From Ktedonobacterales bacterium (GTDB lineage: Bacteria; Chloroflexota; Ktedonobacteria; Ktedonobacterales; JADMIN01): a stretch of 9,674 nt of DNA. Location: the NCBI GenBank assembly GCA_025928125.1, contig JAICKD010000067.1, positions 1 to 9,674 of the forward strand. The letters are read 5' to 3'. Shown piece after piece: positions 1 through 7,033 of the stretch (position 1 is its first letter; each line of letters starts with the position of its first letter). The notes under the pieces are model-generated. The model saw only the letters and a program-made list of their open reading frames with translations. It did no database searches and was not told the origin of the DNA. A program made the position numbers and the translations under genes.

Positions 1-2
1 CC

Positions 3-1031
3 GCCTACGCCTGCGCGCAGCCAAACGCGGACCCGCCCGCGGCTCCACTTCGTGGCTGGATGACGCATGATGGCGGCGGGTCGTGGTCAACGCTTGCCCT
101 TCCAGCGGTCGCGGGCTGGTGTTCGCTGGTAGTGGACGAGGTGAATCCGCGCGATGTGCTGCTGGGCTTTTCCCATACTCCACCAGCAGGCGGGACTACC
201 TTGCCAGATTTGTATTATCGCAGCACCGACGGCGGGGCAAACTGGCAACACATACCCAGCCTCGACGGCTCGGTGATCTACCAGTTCGCGACGCATGGCA
301 GCGCAATCTATGCCCTGCGTGTCACAAATCCACTCAGCGATACCGCAACGGCGGAATTGCAGGCGAGCGCGGACGGTATGGCAACGTGGCATGCGGTAGA
401 TGGCGGCCTCCGCAGCGGGCAATCGGGCGTTGGCCAGTTCTGGCTGAACCCGTATAACGGCGTATTACTCGCGACGAACGTCCCGCCCTCGACCGTGACG
501 ACTACTTCATCCACGGTGGTCTGGCGTTCCAGCGATGGCGGGGCGCACTGGAGCGACCTGAAAGCGCCAGCGTATGGCTTTACTTCTGTCATCGTCCGGC
601 CACCCCAGCTGAATCATGCCTGGGATATCTGTGTCTCCGACTTCACAGCAAGCCCGACCACGGCGCCGAGCAATCTGTTGTATTGCGGCGACGATAGCGG
701 CCAGGGCTGGCACGATGTGACAGGGCTTGACACCGGCGACACCACCGCAACGCCGCGCTATCCCATCTTCACCAGCGATGGCGCGCTGATGGCGATCACC
801 ATGGCGGCGACCAGCAGCGGCGCGACGACCTACAACGTCTATCGTTTGCCGTCCGGGGCGAACCGCTGGCAGTCGCTTGGCCCGACGCCCGAGTTCTCGC
901 TGCTCTATGCGCCGACGGCGGACGGGGATGGAATGCTCTGGTCGGTCCCAGCGAACGGCATCTTTGGAGTTCCAGAGAATGGCATCAGCAGCGATGCGCA
1001 GGGGAGGATCTTTGCCGTCGCCGCTCCGTAG
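3..1031 (+). CDS. Asp-box (BNR/sialidase-like) beta-propeller protein, 5' partial
   Basis: The frame is open to the left edge, so the real start and any signal peptide lie outside the window. ATG 60 is an internal Met, because an in-frame Trp-rich stretch precedes it. The visible 343 codons hold repeated Asp-box motifs (S/T-x-D-x-G-x-x-W): THDGGGSW at 63-86, STDGGANW at 222-245, a degenerate SADGMATW at 366-389, SSDGGAHW at 528-551 and GDDSGQGW at 687-710. These mark the beta-hairpin turns of six- or seven-bladed propellers of the sialidase/YCF48/sortilin type. The protein is rich in Thr, Ser, Gly and Ala with few Lys, as in secreted or surface proteins. Asp boxes are structural, and I see no convincing sialidase active-site Arg triad, so enzymatic activity should not be assumed. 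It ends 6 nt before the convergent thioesterase-like gene, and I found no terminator hairpin between them. The fold is fairly certain; the function is unknown. Confidence 0.8.
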   Translation, partial: AYACAQPNADPPAAPLRGWMTHDGGGSWSTLALPAVAGWCSLVVDEVNPRDVLLGFSHTPPAGGTTLPDLYYRSTDGGANWQHIPSLDGSVIYQFATHGSAIYALRVTNPLSDTATAELQASADGMATWHAVDGGLRSGQSGVGQFWLNPYNGVLLATNVPPSTVTTTSSTVVWRSSDGGAHWSDLKAPAYGFTSVIVRPPQLNHAWDICVSDFTASPTTAPSNLLYCGDDSGQGWHDVTGLDTGDTTATPRYPIFTSDGALMAITMAATSSGATTYNVYRLPSGANRWQSLGPTPEFSLLYAPTADGDGMLWSVPANGIFGVPENGISSDAQGRIFAVAAP

Positions 1032-1037
1032 CGCTCG

Positions 1038-1565
1038 TTAGGGCGTGTCGTCGGCGGGCTGAGGAGGAACGATGCTGGAGCGAAGATAGTCCACCACGGC
1101 GGCGGGCGGTTCGGCGACGGCTTCGCGCGCGGGATCATAGAAGACGCTGACCATCTCCAGTCTGGCGCATAGCTGTTCAGGCTGTAGCGTGGTCAACTCA
1201 AAGCGAAGGCGATAGCTGCGGGGGCGGGCGTCGATCACCTGGTGCGTGATGCGAAGCAGGCTCCCGAGGGCTATCGGATGCGTAAACTCCGCCGTGAAGG
1301 ACTTGGTGATCGAGTCGAGCGCCGCGCCGCCCGCATGCGGGAGAATATCGGACTGCCAGTGCCATTCACGGCAGCATTCGACCAGACGCACGATGGCCGT
1401 ATAGGCGAGGCGATCCTCGCCTGCGACGATCCATGCGCGTCGCACCTCAACCTCCAGGCCGCCCGCGAAGCAACGGACACCGCCCTCCGCGAGCAGCCCG
1501 TCTAGCGTCGTCGGCTGCATCATCGTCGTTGTCTTGTCGATATTATCGTCGTCAGTGCTTGCCAT
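1038..1565 (-). CDS. Hotdog-fold acyl-CoA thioesterase-like protein
   Basis: This 175-aa protein has the pattern of a single hotdog domain of the 4-hydroxybenzoyl-CoA thioesterase/YbgC type. An N-terminal strand (residues 38-47) leads into a long helix, RLVECCREWHW (60-70), that carries the Glu expected near the active site (E63). A central TKSFTAEFTHPIALGSLLRI stretch and the C-terminal strands (residues 103-143) would complete the sheet. Family members hydrolyse or bind acyl thioesters, usually as oligomers in the cytosol. The signature D-x-x-G-x-V motif of canonical YbgC proteins is not obvious, so the substrate and even the activity are uncertain. The start at 1565 lies 4 nt past the radical SAM stop, which suggests translational coupling. 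Met-15 and Met-16 are possible alternative starts, because the first 14 residues are Asp/Thr-rich and probably disordered. The gene is the second of a two-gene unit. Confidence 0.65.
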   Translation of the reverse strand: MASTDDDNIDKTTTMMQPTTLDGLLAEGGVRCFAGGLEVEVRRAWIVAGEDRLAYTAIVRLVECCREWHWQSDILPHAGGAALDSITKSFTAEFTHPIALGSLLRITHQVIDARPRSYRLRFELTTLQPEQLCARLEMVSVFYDPAREAVAEPPAAVVDYLRSSIVPPQPADDTP

Positions 1566-1569
1566 GCGC

Positions 1570-2589
1570 CTAAATGTAGCCGTCGAACGAGTTGATCTTG
1601 CCGCCGTTGAAGAGTAGAACCGGCCTGACGAGCTTCATGGAGTAGTCTTCGCGCCCCATGTAGTTCGAGCCATCGTCGAGCCCTTCGGTGGACATGCCGA
1701 TGTAGATGTTGACGCCCTCCCCGCGTTTCTTCTCGGCCACACGCATCACGTCGGTCAGTCGCGGCGGCTGGTAGTCTGCCGAGGTATGCGCCTTCTTCGC
1801 CCAGCGTGATCCATCCGCGGCGTACATGGGATTGAGCCGCACCGAGAGATCAAGCCCGCGCGCCTTCGTCTGCTCCGCCAGGTAATCGATACTGGCTTCC
1901 GCCTCGGCGACGGCCTCCTCGTCGGTCATATCCCAGCGCGGCTTGAAGAGCACGTAGGCCGTCAGCTGCGCGCCCGCCTCAGCCACTCGGTCCAGCCCGC
2001 GCTCGAAGACATCGAGCGGTTCACGCTTGAATAACACTTTGTCGCGGATGTAGGGATCGTGCGTCTCGAAGCCGGTCAGGATATTGAGCGAGACGCGGGG
2101 AGCCGCTTCGCGAATCTGGGCCAGCACGTCGGTATCGACAAACTCGAGCCGTGTCTCCAGCACGAGCGTGCGGACGCGGCGTAGCTCGTTGATACCTTCG
2201 GCGATTTCGAGCATGGCCTCGGTGGGAAACGTCGCCGCGTCGAGCACGGACCCTTCGTTGCTGAATGTGACGCGATCCAGCACACTCAGCGAGTGTTTCA
2301 ATTCTTTCACGACATACGAAAACTGTGAGACAATTTCACTTCCTGGGATGAGCGTTGGTGAGCTTTTCGCCGGAAGTTGGCAGAAGTGACAACGGTACTT
2401 GCAACGTTTGGTATTGTAGATGATGAGCAGATCCTGATCGCCGAGAAACGTCCTGTGCAGGAAATAGTGAGGCAGCCACGGACTGGGCGCGCTCACTCCC
2501 ATCGGTTTTCGCTGGCCATACTTCGCATACAGTTCCCCAACTTGTTGCTTCGCGCTTGGTCGAGTCGTTCGCACCACCTCGGCAGTCAT
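1570..2589 (-). CDS. Radical SAM enzyme, Elp3/TIGR01210-like
   Basis: This 339-aa protein carries the radical SAM cluster motif CxxxCxxC as CKYRCHFC (C63, C67, C70), which ligates the 4Fe-4S cluster that cleaves S-adenosylmethionine. The next landmarks fit the Elp3-like SAM barrel: FSNEGSVLD (109-117) in the place of the GGEP-type SAM-binding motif, LETRLEF (144-150), and NILTGFETHDPYIRD (169-183), which resembles the GxET...IR segment of Elp3 and of TIGR01210/RaSEA-type proteins. No TRAM, B12-binding or GNAT domain follows, so the protein is barrel plus short flanks and is not a full Elp3 or MiaB. The substrate is unknown. The start is well supported: AAGGAGG on the minus strand at 2600-2594 lies 4 nt upstream of the ATG. 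The gene opens the minus-strand unit with the thioesterase-like gene and is divergent from the E1-fusion gene across 337 nt. I could not identify its promoter. Confidence 0.88.
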   Translation of the reverse strand: MTAEVVRTTRPSAKQQVGELYAKYGQRKPMGVSAPSPWLPHYFLHRTFLGDQDLLIIYNTKRCKYRCHFCQLPAKSSPTLIPGSEIVSQFSYVVKELKHSLSVLDRVTFSNEGSVLDAATFPTEAMLEIAEGINELRRVRTLVLETRLEFVDTDVLAQIREAAPRVSLNILTGFETHDPYIRDKVLFKREPLDVFERGLDRVAEAGAQLTAYVLFKPRWDMTDEEAVAEAEASIDYLAEQTKARGLDLSVRLNPMYAADGSRWAKKAHTSADYQPPRLTDVMRVAEKKRGEGVNIYIGMSTEGLDDGSNYMGREDYSMKLVRPVLLFNGGKINSFDGYI

Positions 2590-2774
2590 CTTTCCTCCTT
2601 GTCGCAGGCGCCCGCATAAGGCCGTCCCTAGAAAATAAGCGACTCTTGATGCGTGTCCCTGCTGAGAGCATCCCCCATAATGGCATATGGGCTGCGATCA
2701 GCCTACGCCTCCTATAGTACTTTCGTCAAGCCTTAATCTTTCGCAGCCAGACGATTTTTGTGTTCTTGCTTTCA

Positions 2775-2803
2775 TTGACACCTCACCGCCGCGCTCATAG
2801 AAT
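2775..2803 (+). promoter_or_regulatory. Sigma-70-type promoter for the E1-fusion gene
   Basis: A consensus -35 hexamer TTGACA (2775-2780) is separated by exactly 17 nt from TAGAAT (2798-2803), a 5/6 match to TATAAT. Transcription would start near 2810 and leave a leader of about 115 nt before ATG 2927. This is the best-scoring promoter by eye in the window and fits housekeeping-sigma expression. No operator-like palindrome overlaps it. The transcription start itself is inferred. Confidence 0.6.
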
Positions 2804-2848
2804 GCGAGTGCTGATTGATATCCACATCAGCCACACATCTCGGACGCG

Positions 2849-2873
2849 CCCATGAAAACCCGCTGGTCATGGG
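2849..2873 (+). promoter_or_regulatory. Leader hairpin upstream of the E1-fusion gene
   Basis: The arms CCCATGA (2849-2855) and TCATGGG (2867-2873) are perfectly complementary across an 11-nt loop, inside the predicted leader. No T-tract follows, so it is not an intrinsic terminator. It could be an RNA structure or a protein-binding dyad, and a 7-bp match may also be chance. Confidence 0.3.
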
Positions 2874-2926
2874 AACTGGATGCAGGTAAAGGATAGCCAG
2901 TATCGTCTTGTGTAGGAGAGTGCGAC

Positions 2927-4936
2927 ATGACCAGTGATTCCGATGATTTGTTTTCACGCAATTGGGCCTTCATCACACCCGAGATCCAGCACATACTCGA
3001 TCATACCTGTCTGTTTGCCGCTGGCGCCGGGCTTAGTAGTACTATCGTCGCGCTCGCATGTCGCACCGGCTTCGGCTCGTTCATCCTCGCGGATGGCGAT
3101 AATGTCGAGCTCTCGAACCTGAATCGGCAGGCGTTCTTTCGCCGCCAGATTGGCGAGAACAAGGCCACCGCGACGGCGGAGCTGCTGCGCGAGATACGAC
3201 CAGACGCCAAGGTGACGGTCCTGCCTGAATTTATCGAGAACGATTCGTATACGGCCTCACTTGATCGCGCGAATATCGTCATCAATTCGATAGATTATGA
3301 CAACCCGGCGCTCTTCGCGCTGGCGCGCGATGCCCGCGCCCGTGGCATTCCCATGATTATCCCGCTGAATCTCGGCTGGGGCGGCGCCGTCTTCGTCTTC
3401 ACAGGGGATTCGATGCCGCTGGCGGAGATGCTGGGCGTGGACCCGGCGGCCAGTCACAGCGCCGCCGATGTGTCGGGGCGGCTCGTCGCGAGCGCCTTCG
3501 GAGGGTCGCCCTTCGGCGTGCCAGACTACCTCGCCGCGACCCTGGCGGACTTCCAGACCAACGGCGCGCAGTGGCCCTGCGAGCCGCAACTTGGCGCAGC
3601 CGCCTCGCTCACCGCGGCGATGGTGGTGCGGGCGGCGGCGGCGCTCGCCGCCAACGAGCCGGTCCGGGTCGCGCCAGCGGCCTCGCACATCGATCTGCGC
3701 AGCCTGCTCGAACCATCCGCCACAACGCCCGATGCTCCATCGAGTGAAGAACCGGAGGAAGGGGCAGCGGCAGCGGCAGGGGATGATGGCTCAATTGATA
3801 CCGCCACGACCCAGCCAGCGCCAGCCGCCGTAAGCGTGACGCCGGAGACGCGCAAAGCCAGCGCCAGCCCCGGCATCCTGAGAATGCCCGCGCCGAAGAA
3901 GGCCGATGACGACTTTCGCGTCTATCTGCGCAGCCGCCAGTTGAGCGCACGCTATCCCGCACTCACCGCAATCGCCGCGAAAGGGAAGGATGTCCTCTAC
4001 GTGCGCAACCGTCCGTCGGGCTTGTGGTCCTATGCGATCCGCCACGATATGCTGTCGGCGAGCGCCTTTAACGAATTTGGCGAGTTCCGCATCGATCAGT
4101 ACGCGCTCGCGGGCCTCTATGACACCACGAAGATTGCGCAGCGCGGCTACCGCACTGACCCCACGCTGGCCGATCTGGCCGAGAATGCCATCCATGTGCT
4201 CTGTGGCACGGCCGCGGGGCAGATCCTTGCCTGCTGCTCGGTTGTGCCGCCCCGAGGGCCGCTCTATAGCGAGCCAACGGGGCTGCTGGTGAAGCGTCGT
4301 CGGCCACTGGTGCTTGCCGACCAGGAGCGCGCGGTATTTCCCGCCGAGACTGAGCTCTTTGGCCGTGGTGTCTTCGAGTCGCTGCCCGCGATTCAGACGA
4401 TACCGGTCGAACGCATGCGTGAGATCGCCCATTTGATGCGGAACCAGGCCATCAAAACGCCGCTGACGGGAATCGCGGTCTTCGAGATATGCTATGCGCT
4501 GACGGAGGTGCTGACCAACCCCAGACTCGGCATCGACGTGACGCTGGGCAGCAGCGGGCCAGAGGCGCGCAATCTGATGGAGTTGGTCAATATCCCGATG
4601 CTCTACGCGCCCTGGGCGCAGGTCGTCGTCTCTGAGGCGGCGCCTGAGGACGATTTCTGGATTCCGCCCACCAACGCGGAGGGCTACTTCTGGCCATTCG
4701 TCATGGCGACCGCCGACCTGCGCGCGATTGCGCCATTTCGCCTGCAACTCAATGGCGCGCTGGCTAGCCCGGCAGAGACTACCCGGAGCGCGATCATCGA
4801 GGTGGCGAAGCTGGCGCGAAACGCGAATCTGTCCCAGCCGATGTTCCTGCACGAGGCGCAAATTCCACCGCGCTGGTACGCCTCTCCGCCGTATGGCCCA
4901 CCGATTCCTCCGGTGGGTCAGTCGGGCCAGCCCTGA
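2927..4936 (+). CDS. ThiF/E1-like adenylyltransferase fused to an acyltransferase-like domain
   Basis: This 669-aa protein has two domains. Residues 25-245 are an E1/ThiF/MoeB Rossmann domain, with the nucleotide loop GAGLSS (33-38), an acidic LADGDNVE turn (54-61), SNLNRQ (63-68) with the catalytic Arg, IGENKA (75-80) with the conserved Lys, and SIDYDN (121-126) at the ATP/Mg Asp position. These residues suggest an active adenylating core. The paired CxxC zinc motifs of MoeB/ThiF are absent and no catalytic Cys is obvious. Residues 260-325 form an Ala/Pro/Glu/Ser linker. Residues 330-570 resemble the GNAT-related autoinducer-synthase/FeeM fold: AAGQILACCSVVPP (429-442) as the central strand, then IPVERMREIAHLMRN (492-506) in the place of its conserved ExxR segment. 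That second assignment is by pattern only; a degenerate nitroreductase-like domain, as in some ThiF fusions, is the alternative. The start is supported by AGGAGAG (2914-2920), 6 nt upstream. The protein is probably cytosolic and its substrate is unknown. Confidence 0.8.
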   Translation: MTSDSDDLFSRNWAFITPEIQHILDHTCLFAAGAGLSSTIVALACRTGFGSFILADGDNVELSNLNRQAFFRRQIGENKATATAELLREIRPDAKVTVLPEFIENDSYTASLDRANIVINSIDYDNPALFALARDARARGIPMIIPLNLGWGGAVFVFTGDSMPLAEMLGVDPAASHSAADVSGRLVASAFGGSPFGVPDYLAATLADFQTNGAQWPCEPQLGAAASLTAAMVVRAAAALAANEPVRVAPAASHIDLRSLLEPSATTPDAPSSEEPEEGAAAAAGDDGSIDTATTQPAPAAVSVTPETRKASASPGILRMPAPKKADDDFRVYLRSRQLSARYPALTAIAAKGKDVLYVRNRPSGLWSYAIRHDMLSASAFNEFGEFRIDQYALAGLYDTTKIAQRGYRTDPTLADLAENAIHVLCGTAAGQILACCSVVPPRGPLYSEPTGLLVKRRRPLVLADQERAVFPAETELFGRGVFESLPAIQTIPVERMREIAHLMRNQAIKTPLTGIAVFEICYALTEVLTNPRLGIDVTLGSSGPEARNLMELVNIPMLYAPWAQVVVSEAAPEDDFWIPPTNAEGYFWPFVMATADLRAIAPFRLQLNGALASPAETTRSAIIEVAKLARNANLSQPMFLHEAQIPPRWYASPPYGPPIPPVGQSGQP

Positions 4937-5008
4937 GGGTATCCTGAGGGTATCCTGAGGGTATCCTGAGGGTATCCTGAGGGTATCCTGAGGGTATCCT
5001 GAGGGTAT
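4932..5008 (+). repeat. Seven perfect 11-bp tandem repeats (CCTGAGGGTAT)
   Basis: The unit CCTGAGGGTAT is repeated seven times without a mismatch or spacer. The first copy begins 2 nt before the TGA stop of the E1-fusion gene and supplies that stop codon. The array runs into CAGGTATTCAGG, so the last unit can pair CCTGA (4998-5002) with TCAGG (5008-5012) over a 5-nt loop. Eleven bp is close to one helical turn, so every unit presents the same DNA face. Loss or gain of units would leave the protein unchanged because they lie after the stop. Perfect identity suggests recent expansion by slippage. Confidence 0.95.
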
Positions 5009-5054
5009 CAGGTATTCAGGCGAGGTGTGGCCGCCGTGGAAACAGCCGGGTTGA

Positions 5055-5083
5055 TTGACCGATTCCTTGAATCCGCGTATCAT
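5055..5083 (+). promoter_or_regulatory. Probable sigma-70-type promoter for the HAMP membrane protein gene
   Basis: TTGACC (5055-5060), 17 nt, then TATCAT (5078-5083): each hexamer is a 5/6 match to consensus at ideal spacing. The start would fall near 5090, giving a leader of about 195 nt before the gene. A second perfect TTGACA at 5091-5096 has no matching -10 at 15-19 nt. The region is AT-richer than its surroundings, which supports a promoter role. Confidence 0.45.
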
Positions 5084-5287
5084 AACTTCGTTGACATTTC
5101 CTGACATTGTTGGGAAAGTGAACAGCAATGGTATTATTCCTGACAGGATTTCATGCGGCACGGCAATACAGGTTGTGTGGCAGGAGTGGATGTGGCGATA
5201 TCCGTCGTTTGTTCCCAAGGACTGGTGGGCGGTGGATATCACGCAGGCACATGTGCGTCTACAGGGTGTAGGGTGAGGTGAATGAAC

Positions 5288-6784
5288 ATGCGGCCAAATG
5301 CTTCCTTCGAGCCGGAGCGGACCCCTTACCGCGCGGCAAGCACGGCGCTGACGCAAGGCACATCGAACTATTATGGCGGGCCGTTCGGTTGGTGGTTCCG
5401 GCTATCGGTGCCTCCAGAGCCCCCCGCCAGCGCGGACTTCGCGACGCGCGACCGCGCCCGTCGCGGGCGCCTGGGCGGCGCGGTGCTCTTCGGTCTGTTC
5501 TTCCTGATGATCCTGGCCATCTTCATCGGTCTGGGTGATCCCGCCTCACTCATCAGCGCGCTGATTGGCCTCGGCGCCGTCGTCGTCGCCATGATCCTGA
5601 ACCGCAGTGGCTTCGTCAACATCGCCGGTCTGATTATGGTCGCGCTGCCCGCCCTGGTGATTGTCATTGCCATCCTTGGGGCGAGTTTCCCCACACCGGG
5701 CGTCGAGCCAGGGCTCGATTATCTCTACCTACCCTTGTTTGATTTGCTGGTTATCTCCGAGGTGATTGCGGCATCATTGCTGGCGCCCGCCGGTGTCTTG
5801 TTCGTGATGGTCGCTATCATCGGCTTTACCGTTGGCGATCTCCTGCTTCAGCAGCATGTCCATGCGCTAGACCCGCTCTTCGCATCATCCGATGGGCTGC
5901 TCCAACTCTTCGCGCGCCCCATCGCCTTCCAGCTGGTCGTCGGCTTGATCGGTTTCCTCTGGGCGCGCAACACAGTGCAATCTATCCGGCGCGCCGACCG
6001 CGCCGAAGAGCTGGCCGAACTGGAACGCCGCGAGCTCGACCGCACCCATGAGCTAGAAGAGGGCGTGCGCCAGTTGCTTGCGGTACACGTTCACCTTGCC
6101 AATGGCGACTTCAATGTGCGCGCTCCCGCGATTCGCAATAGTCTGCTCTGGCAGATTGGCAGCAGCCTGAATAACCTGGTCGCTCGCCTGGGTCGGCTTG
6201 CGCAGGCTGATTTTGTCCTGCGGCGCACGCAGGAGGAAGCGAATCGCGTTACCGAGGCGATCTATATGCTGAATAGCGGACGCCAGCCCATCTGGCCCGC
6301 CCCCAGCAATACGCCGCTGGACCGGCTCGTCGATGTGCTGCGTGGCGCGCTCACGCCGCGCGCTCCTGGGGTCGGGCCAGCGCCCGCGGCGCAATTGCCG
6401 CCGTCACCCGGAGGCGGATATCCTGGCGCCAGCGCTAACAGCATGCCGATGCCCGGCGGAGCCGCTCCTAATATGCCCCCAGGCTATTCAGATCGTCCTT
6501 CCGCACCCTATCCCAATCCACAATCAGCCGCAGGCAATGGTGTGAACGCCGTGCCTGAGTGGATGCGCACGCTGATGCCCGATGAGGCCGCCATGCAGGG
6601 GCAGGCAGCGCCGCCGAGCGGCCCGCGCTCGCCGATGCCTGGCCCCCTCAGTGGCTACGGCGCTCCCGCCGGTCCGGGCTACGCGCCGCCGCCAGCCGAT
6701 GTGAATCCGTGGTCGCTCGAACCAGGCGAACAGATAGAAGACCACGACCTGCCGGAGTGGCTGCGACAGCCCAATCAGGAATAG
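5288..6784 (+). CDS. Six-helix membrane protein with HAMP-like segment and Pro-rich tail
   Basis: The protein has 498 aa from ATG 5288. An in-frame ATG at 5282 would add two residues, but GAGGTGA (5275-5281) sits 6 nt from 5288 and abuts 5282, so 5288 is preferred. Numbering here is from 5282. A soluble N-terminus (1-60) is followed by six hydrophobic helices at about 64-84, 88-106, 111-133, 148-168, 169-190 and 211-229. Then come a charged coiled coil (233-265) rich in Glu/Arg/Leu and a HAMP-like segment (266-305) with LANGDFNVRAP and a second helix around SSLNNLVARL. A helical stretch (306-355) precedes a disordered Pro/Gly/Ala/Met tail (360-500). The tail contains two related motifs, VPEWMRTL (424-431) and LPEWLRQP (490-497). 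HAMP segments normally relay signals from membrane sensors to output domains, but no kinase, cyclase or methyl-accepting domain follows. Similar PEWLR-type motifs occur in Chloroflexota proteins to my recollection. Role unknown. Confidence 0.8.
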   Translation: MRPNASFEPERTPYRAASTALTQGTSNYYGGPFGWWFRLSVPPEPPASADFATRDRARRGRLGGAVLFGLFFLMILAIFIGLGDPASLISALIGLGAVVVAMILNRSGFVNIAGLIMVALPALVIVIAILGASFPTPGVEPGLDYLYLPLFDLLVISEVIAASLLAPAGVLFVMVAIIGFTVGDLLLQQHVHALDPLFASSDGLLQLFARPIAFQLVVGLIGFLWARNTVQSIRRADRAEELAELERRELDRTHELEEGVRQLLAVHVHLANGDFNVRAPAIRNSLLWQIGSSLNNLVARLGRLAQADFVLRRTQEEANRVTEAIYMLNSGRQPIWPAPSNTPLDRLVDVLRGALTPRAPGVGPAPAAQLPPSPGGGYPGASANSMPMPGGAAPNMPPGYSDRPSAPYPNPQSAAGNGVNAVPEWMRTLMPDEAAMQGQAAPPSGPRSPMPGPLSGYGAPAGPGYAPPPADVNPWSLEPGEQIEDHDLPEWLRQPNQE

Positions 6785-6826
6785 TCGACGGCAGAAACCT
6801 CTCTATCATGTGCGCCGCATGCATTC

Positions 6827-6861
6827 AGCCCGCTTCCACCTTCCAGTGGCGGCGGGCTTTT
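6827..6861 (+). terminator. Intrinsic terminator after the HAMP membrane protein gene
   Basis: AGCCCGC (6827-6833) pairs perfectly with GCGGGCT (6852-6858). An inner stem CCAC/GTGG closes a 6-nt loop across a small 2x2 internal bulge, and TTTT (6858-6861) follows. It lies 43 nt after the stop codon, so the membrane protein gene probably forms its own transcription unit. Confidence 0.8.
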
Positions 6862-7033
6862 CGCTGCCTGTCGTCGCCGCGCCGAGCCGCGCGCCATCGG
6901 CGCGCACATCGATAGTGCGAGTGGCGGCGAGTGTTGTATGATGGACACACTGCGTTCCGCGAAGCCGCACTGTCGTCGTTTGGGCTGGATAGCGGTCACA
7001 GACATAGCGTTGGCGGGAGGGATGGCCCCGACT

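Larger units (their letters stand above)
2590..2926. other. Divergent intergenic region
   Basis: This non-coding stretch of 337 nt lies between the radical SAM gene (leftward) and the E1-fusion gene (rightward). It holds the radical SAM ribosome site, a near-consensus promoter and leader hairpin for the E1-fusion gene, and a purine-rich site just before ATG 2927. On the minus strand I saw TTGACG (2729-2724) but no acceptable -10 at a proper distance, so the leftward promoter remains unassigned. Short open frames here lack ribosome sites and look spurious. Confidence 0.7.

Noticed and set aside
2706..2729. Minus-strand promoter for the radical SAM gene from TTGACG (2729-2724).
   Set aside because: No acceptable -10 is found at 15-19 nt; TACTAT lies too close.
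4932..5020. CRISPR array.
   Set aside because: Units are 11 bp and contiguous with no spacers, so this is a simple tandem repeat.
5055..5276. Small plus-strand frame (73 codons) starting at TTG.
   Set aside because: Its start codon is the -35 of the predicted promoter, it has no ribosome site, and the residues show no family pattern. It probably lies in the leader of the HAMP protein gene.
3791..5356. A 521-codon open frame on the minus strand.
   Set aside because: It is antisense to the well-supported E1-fusion gene, is Arg/His-rich as expected from a GC-rich shadow frame, and runs through the 11-bp repeats as a peptide repeat.
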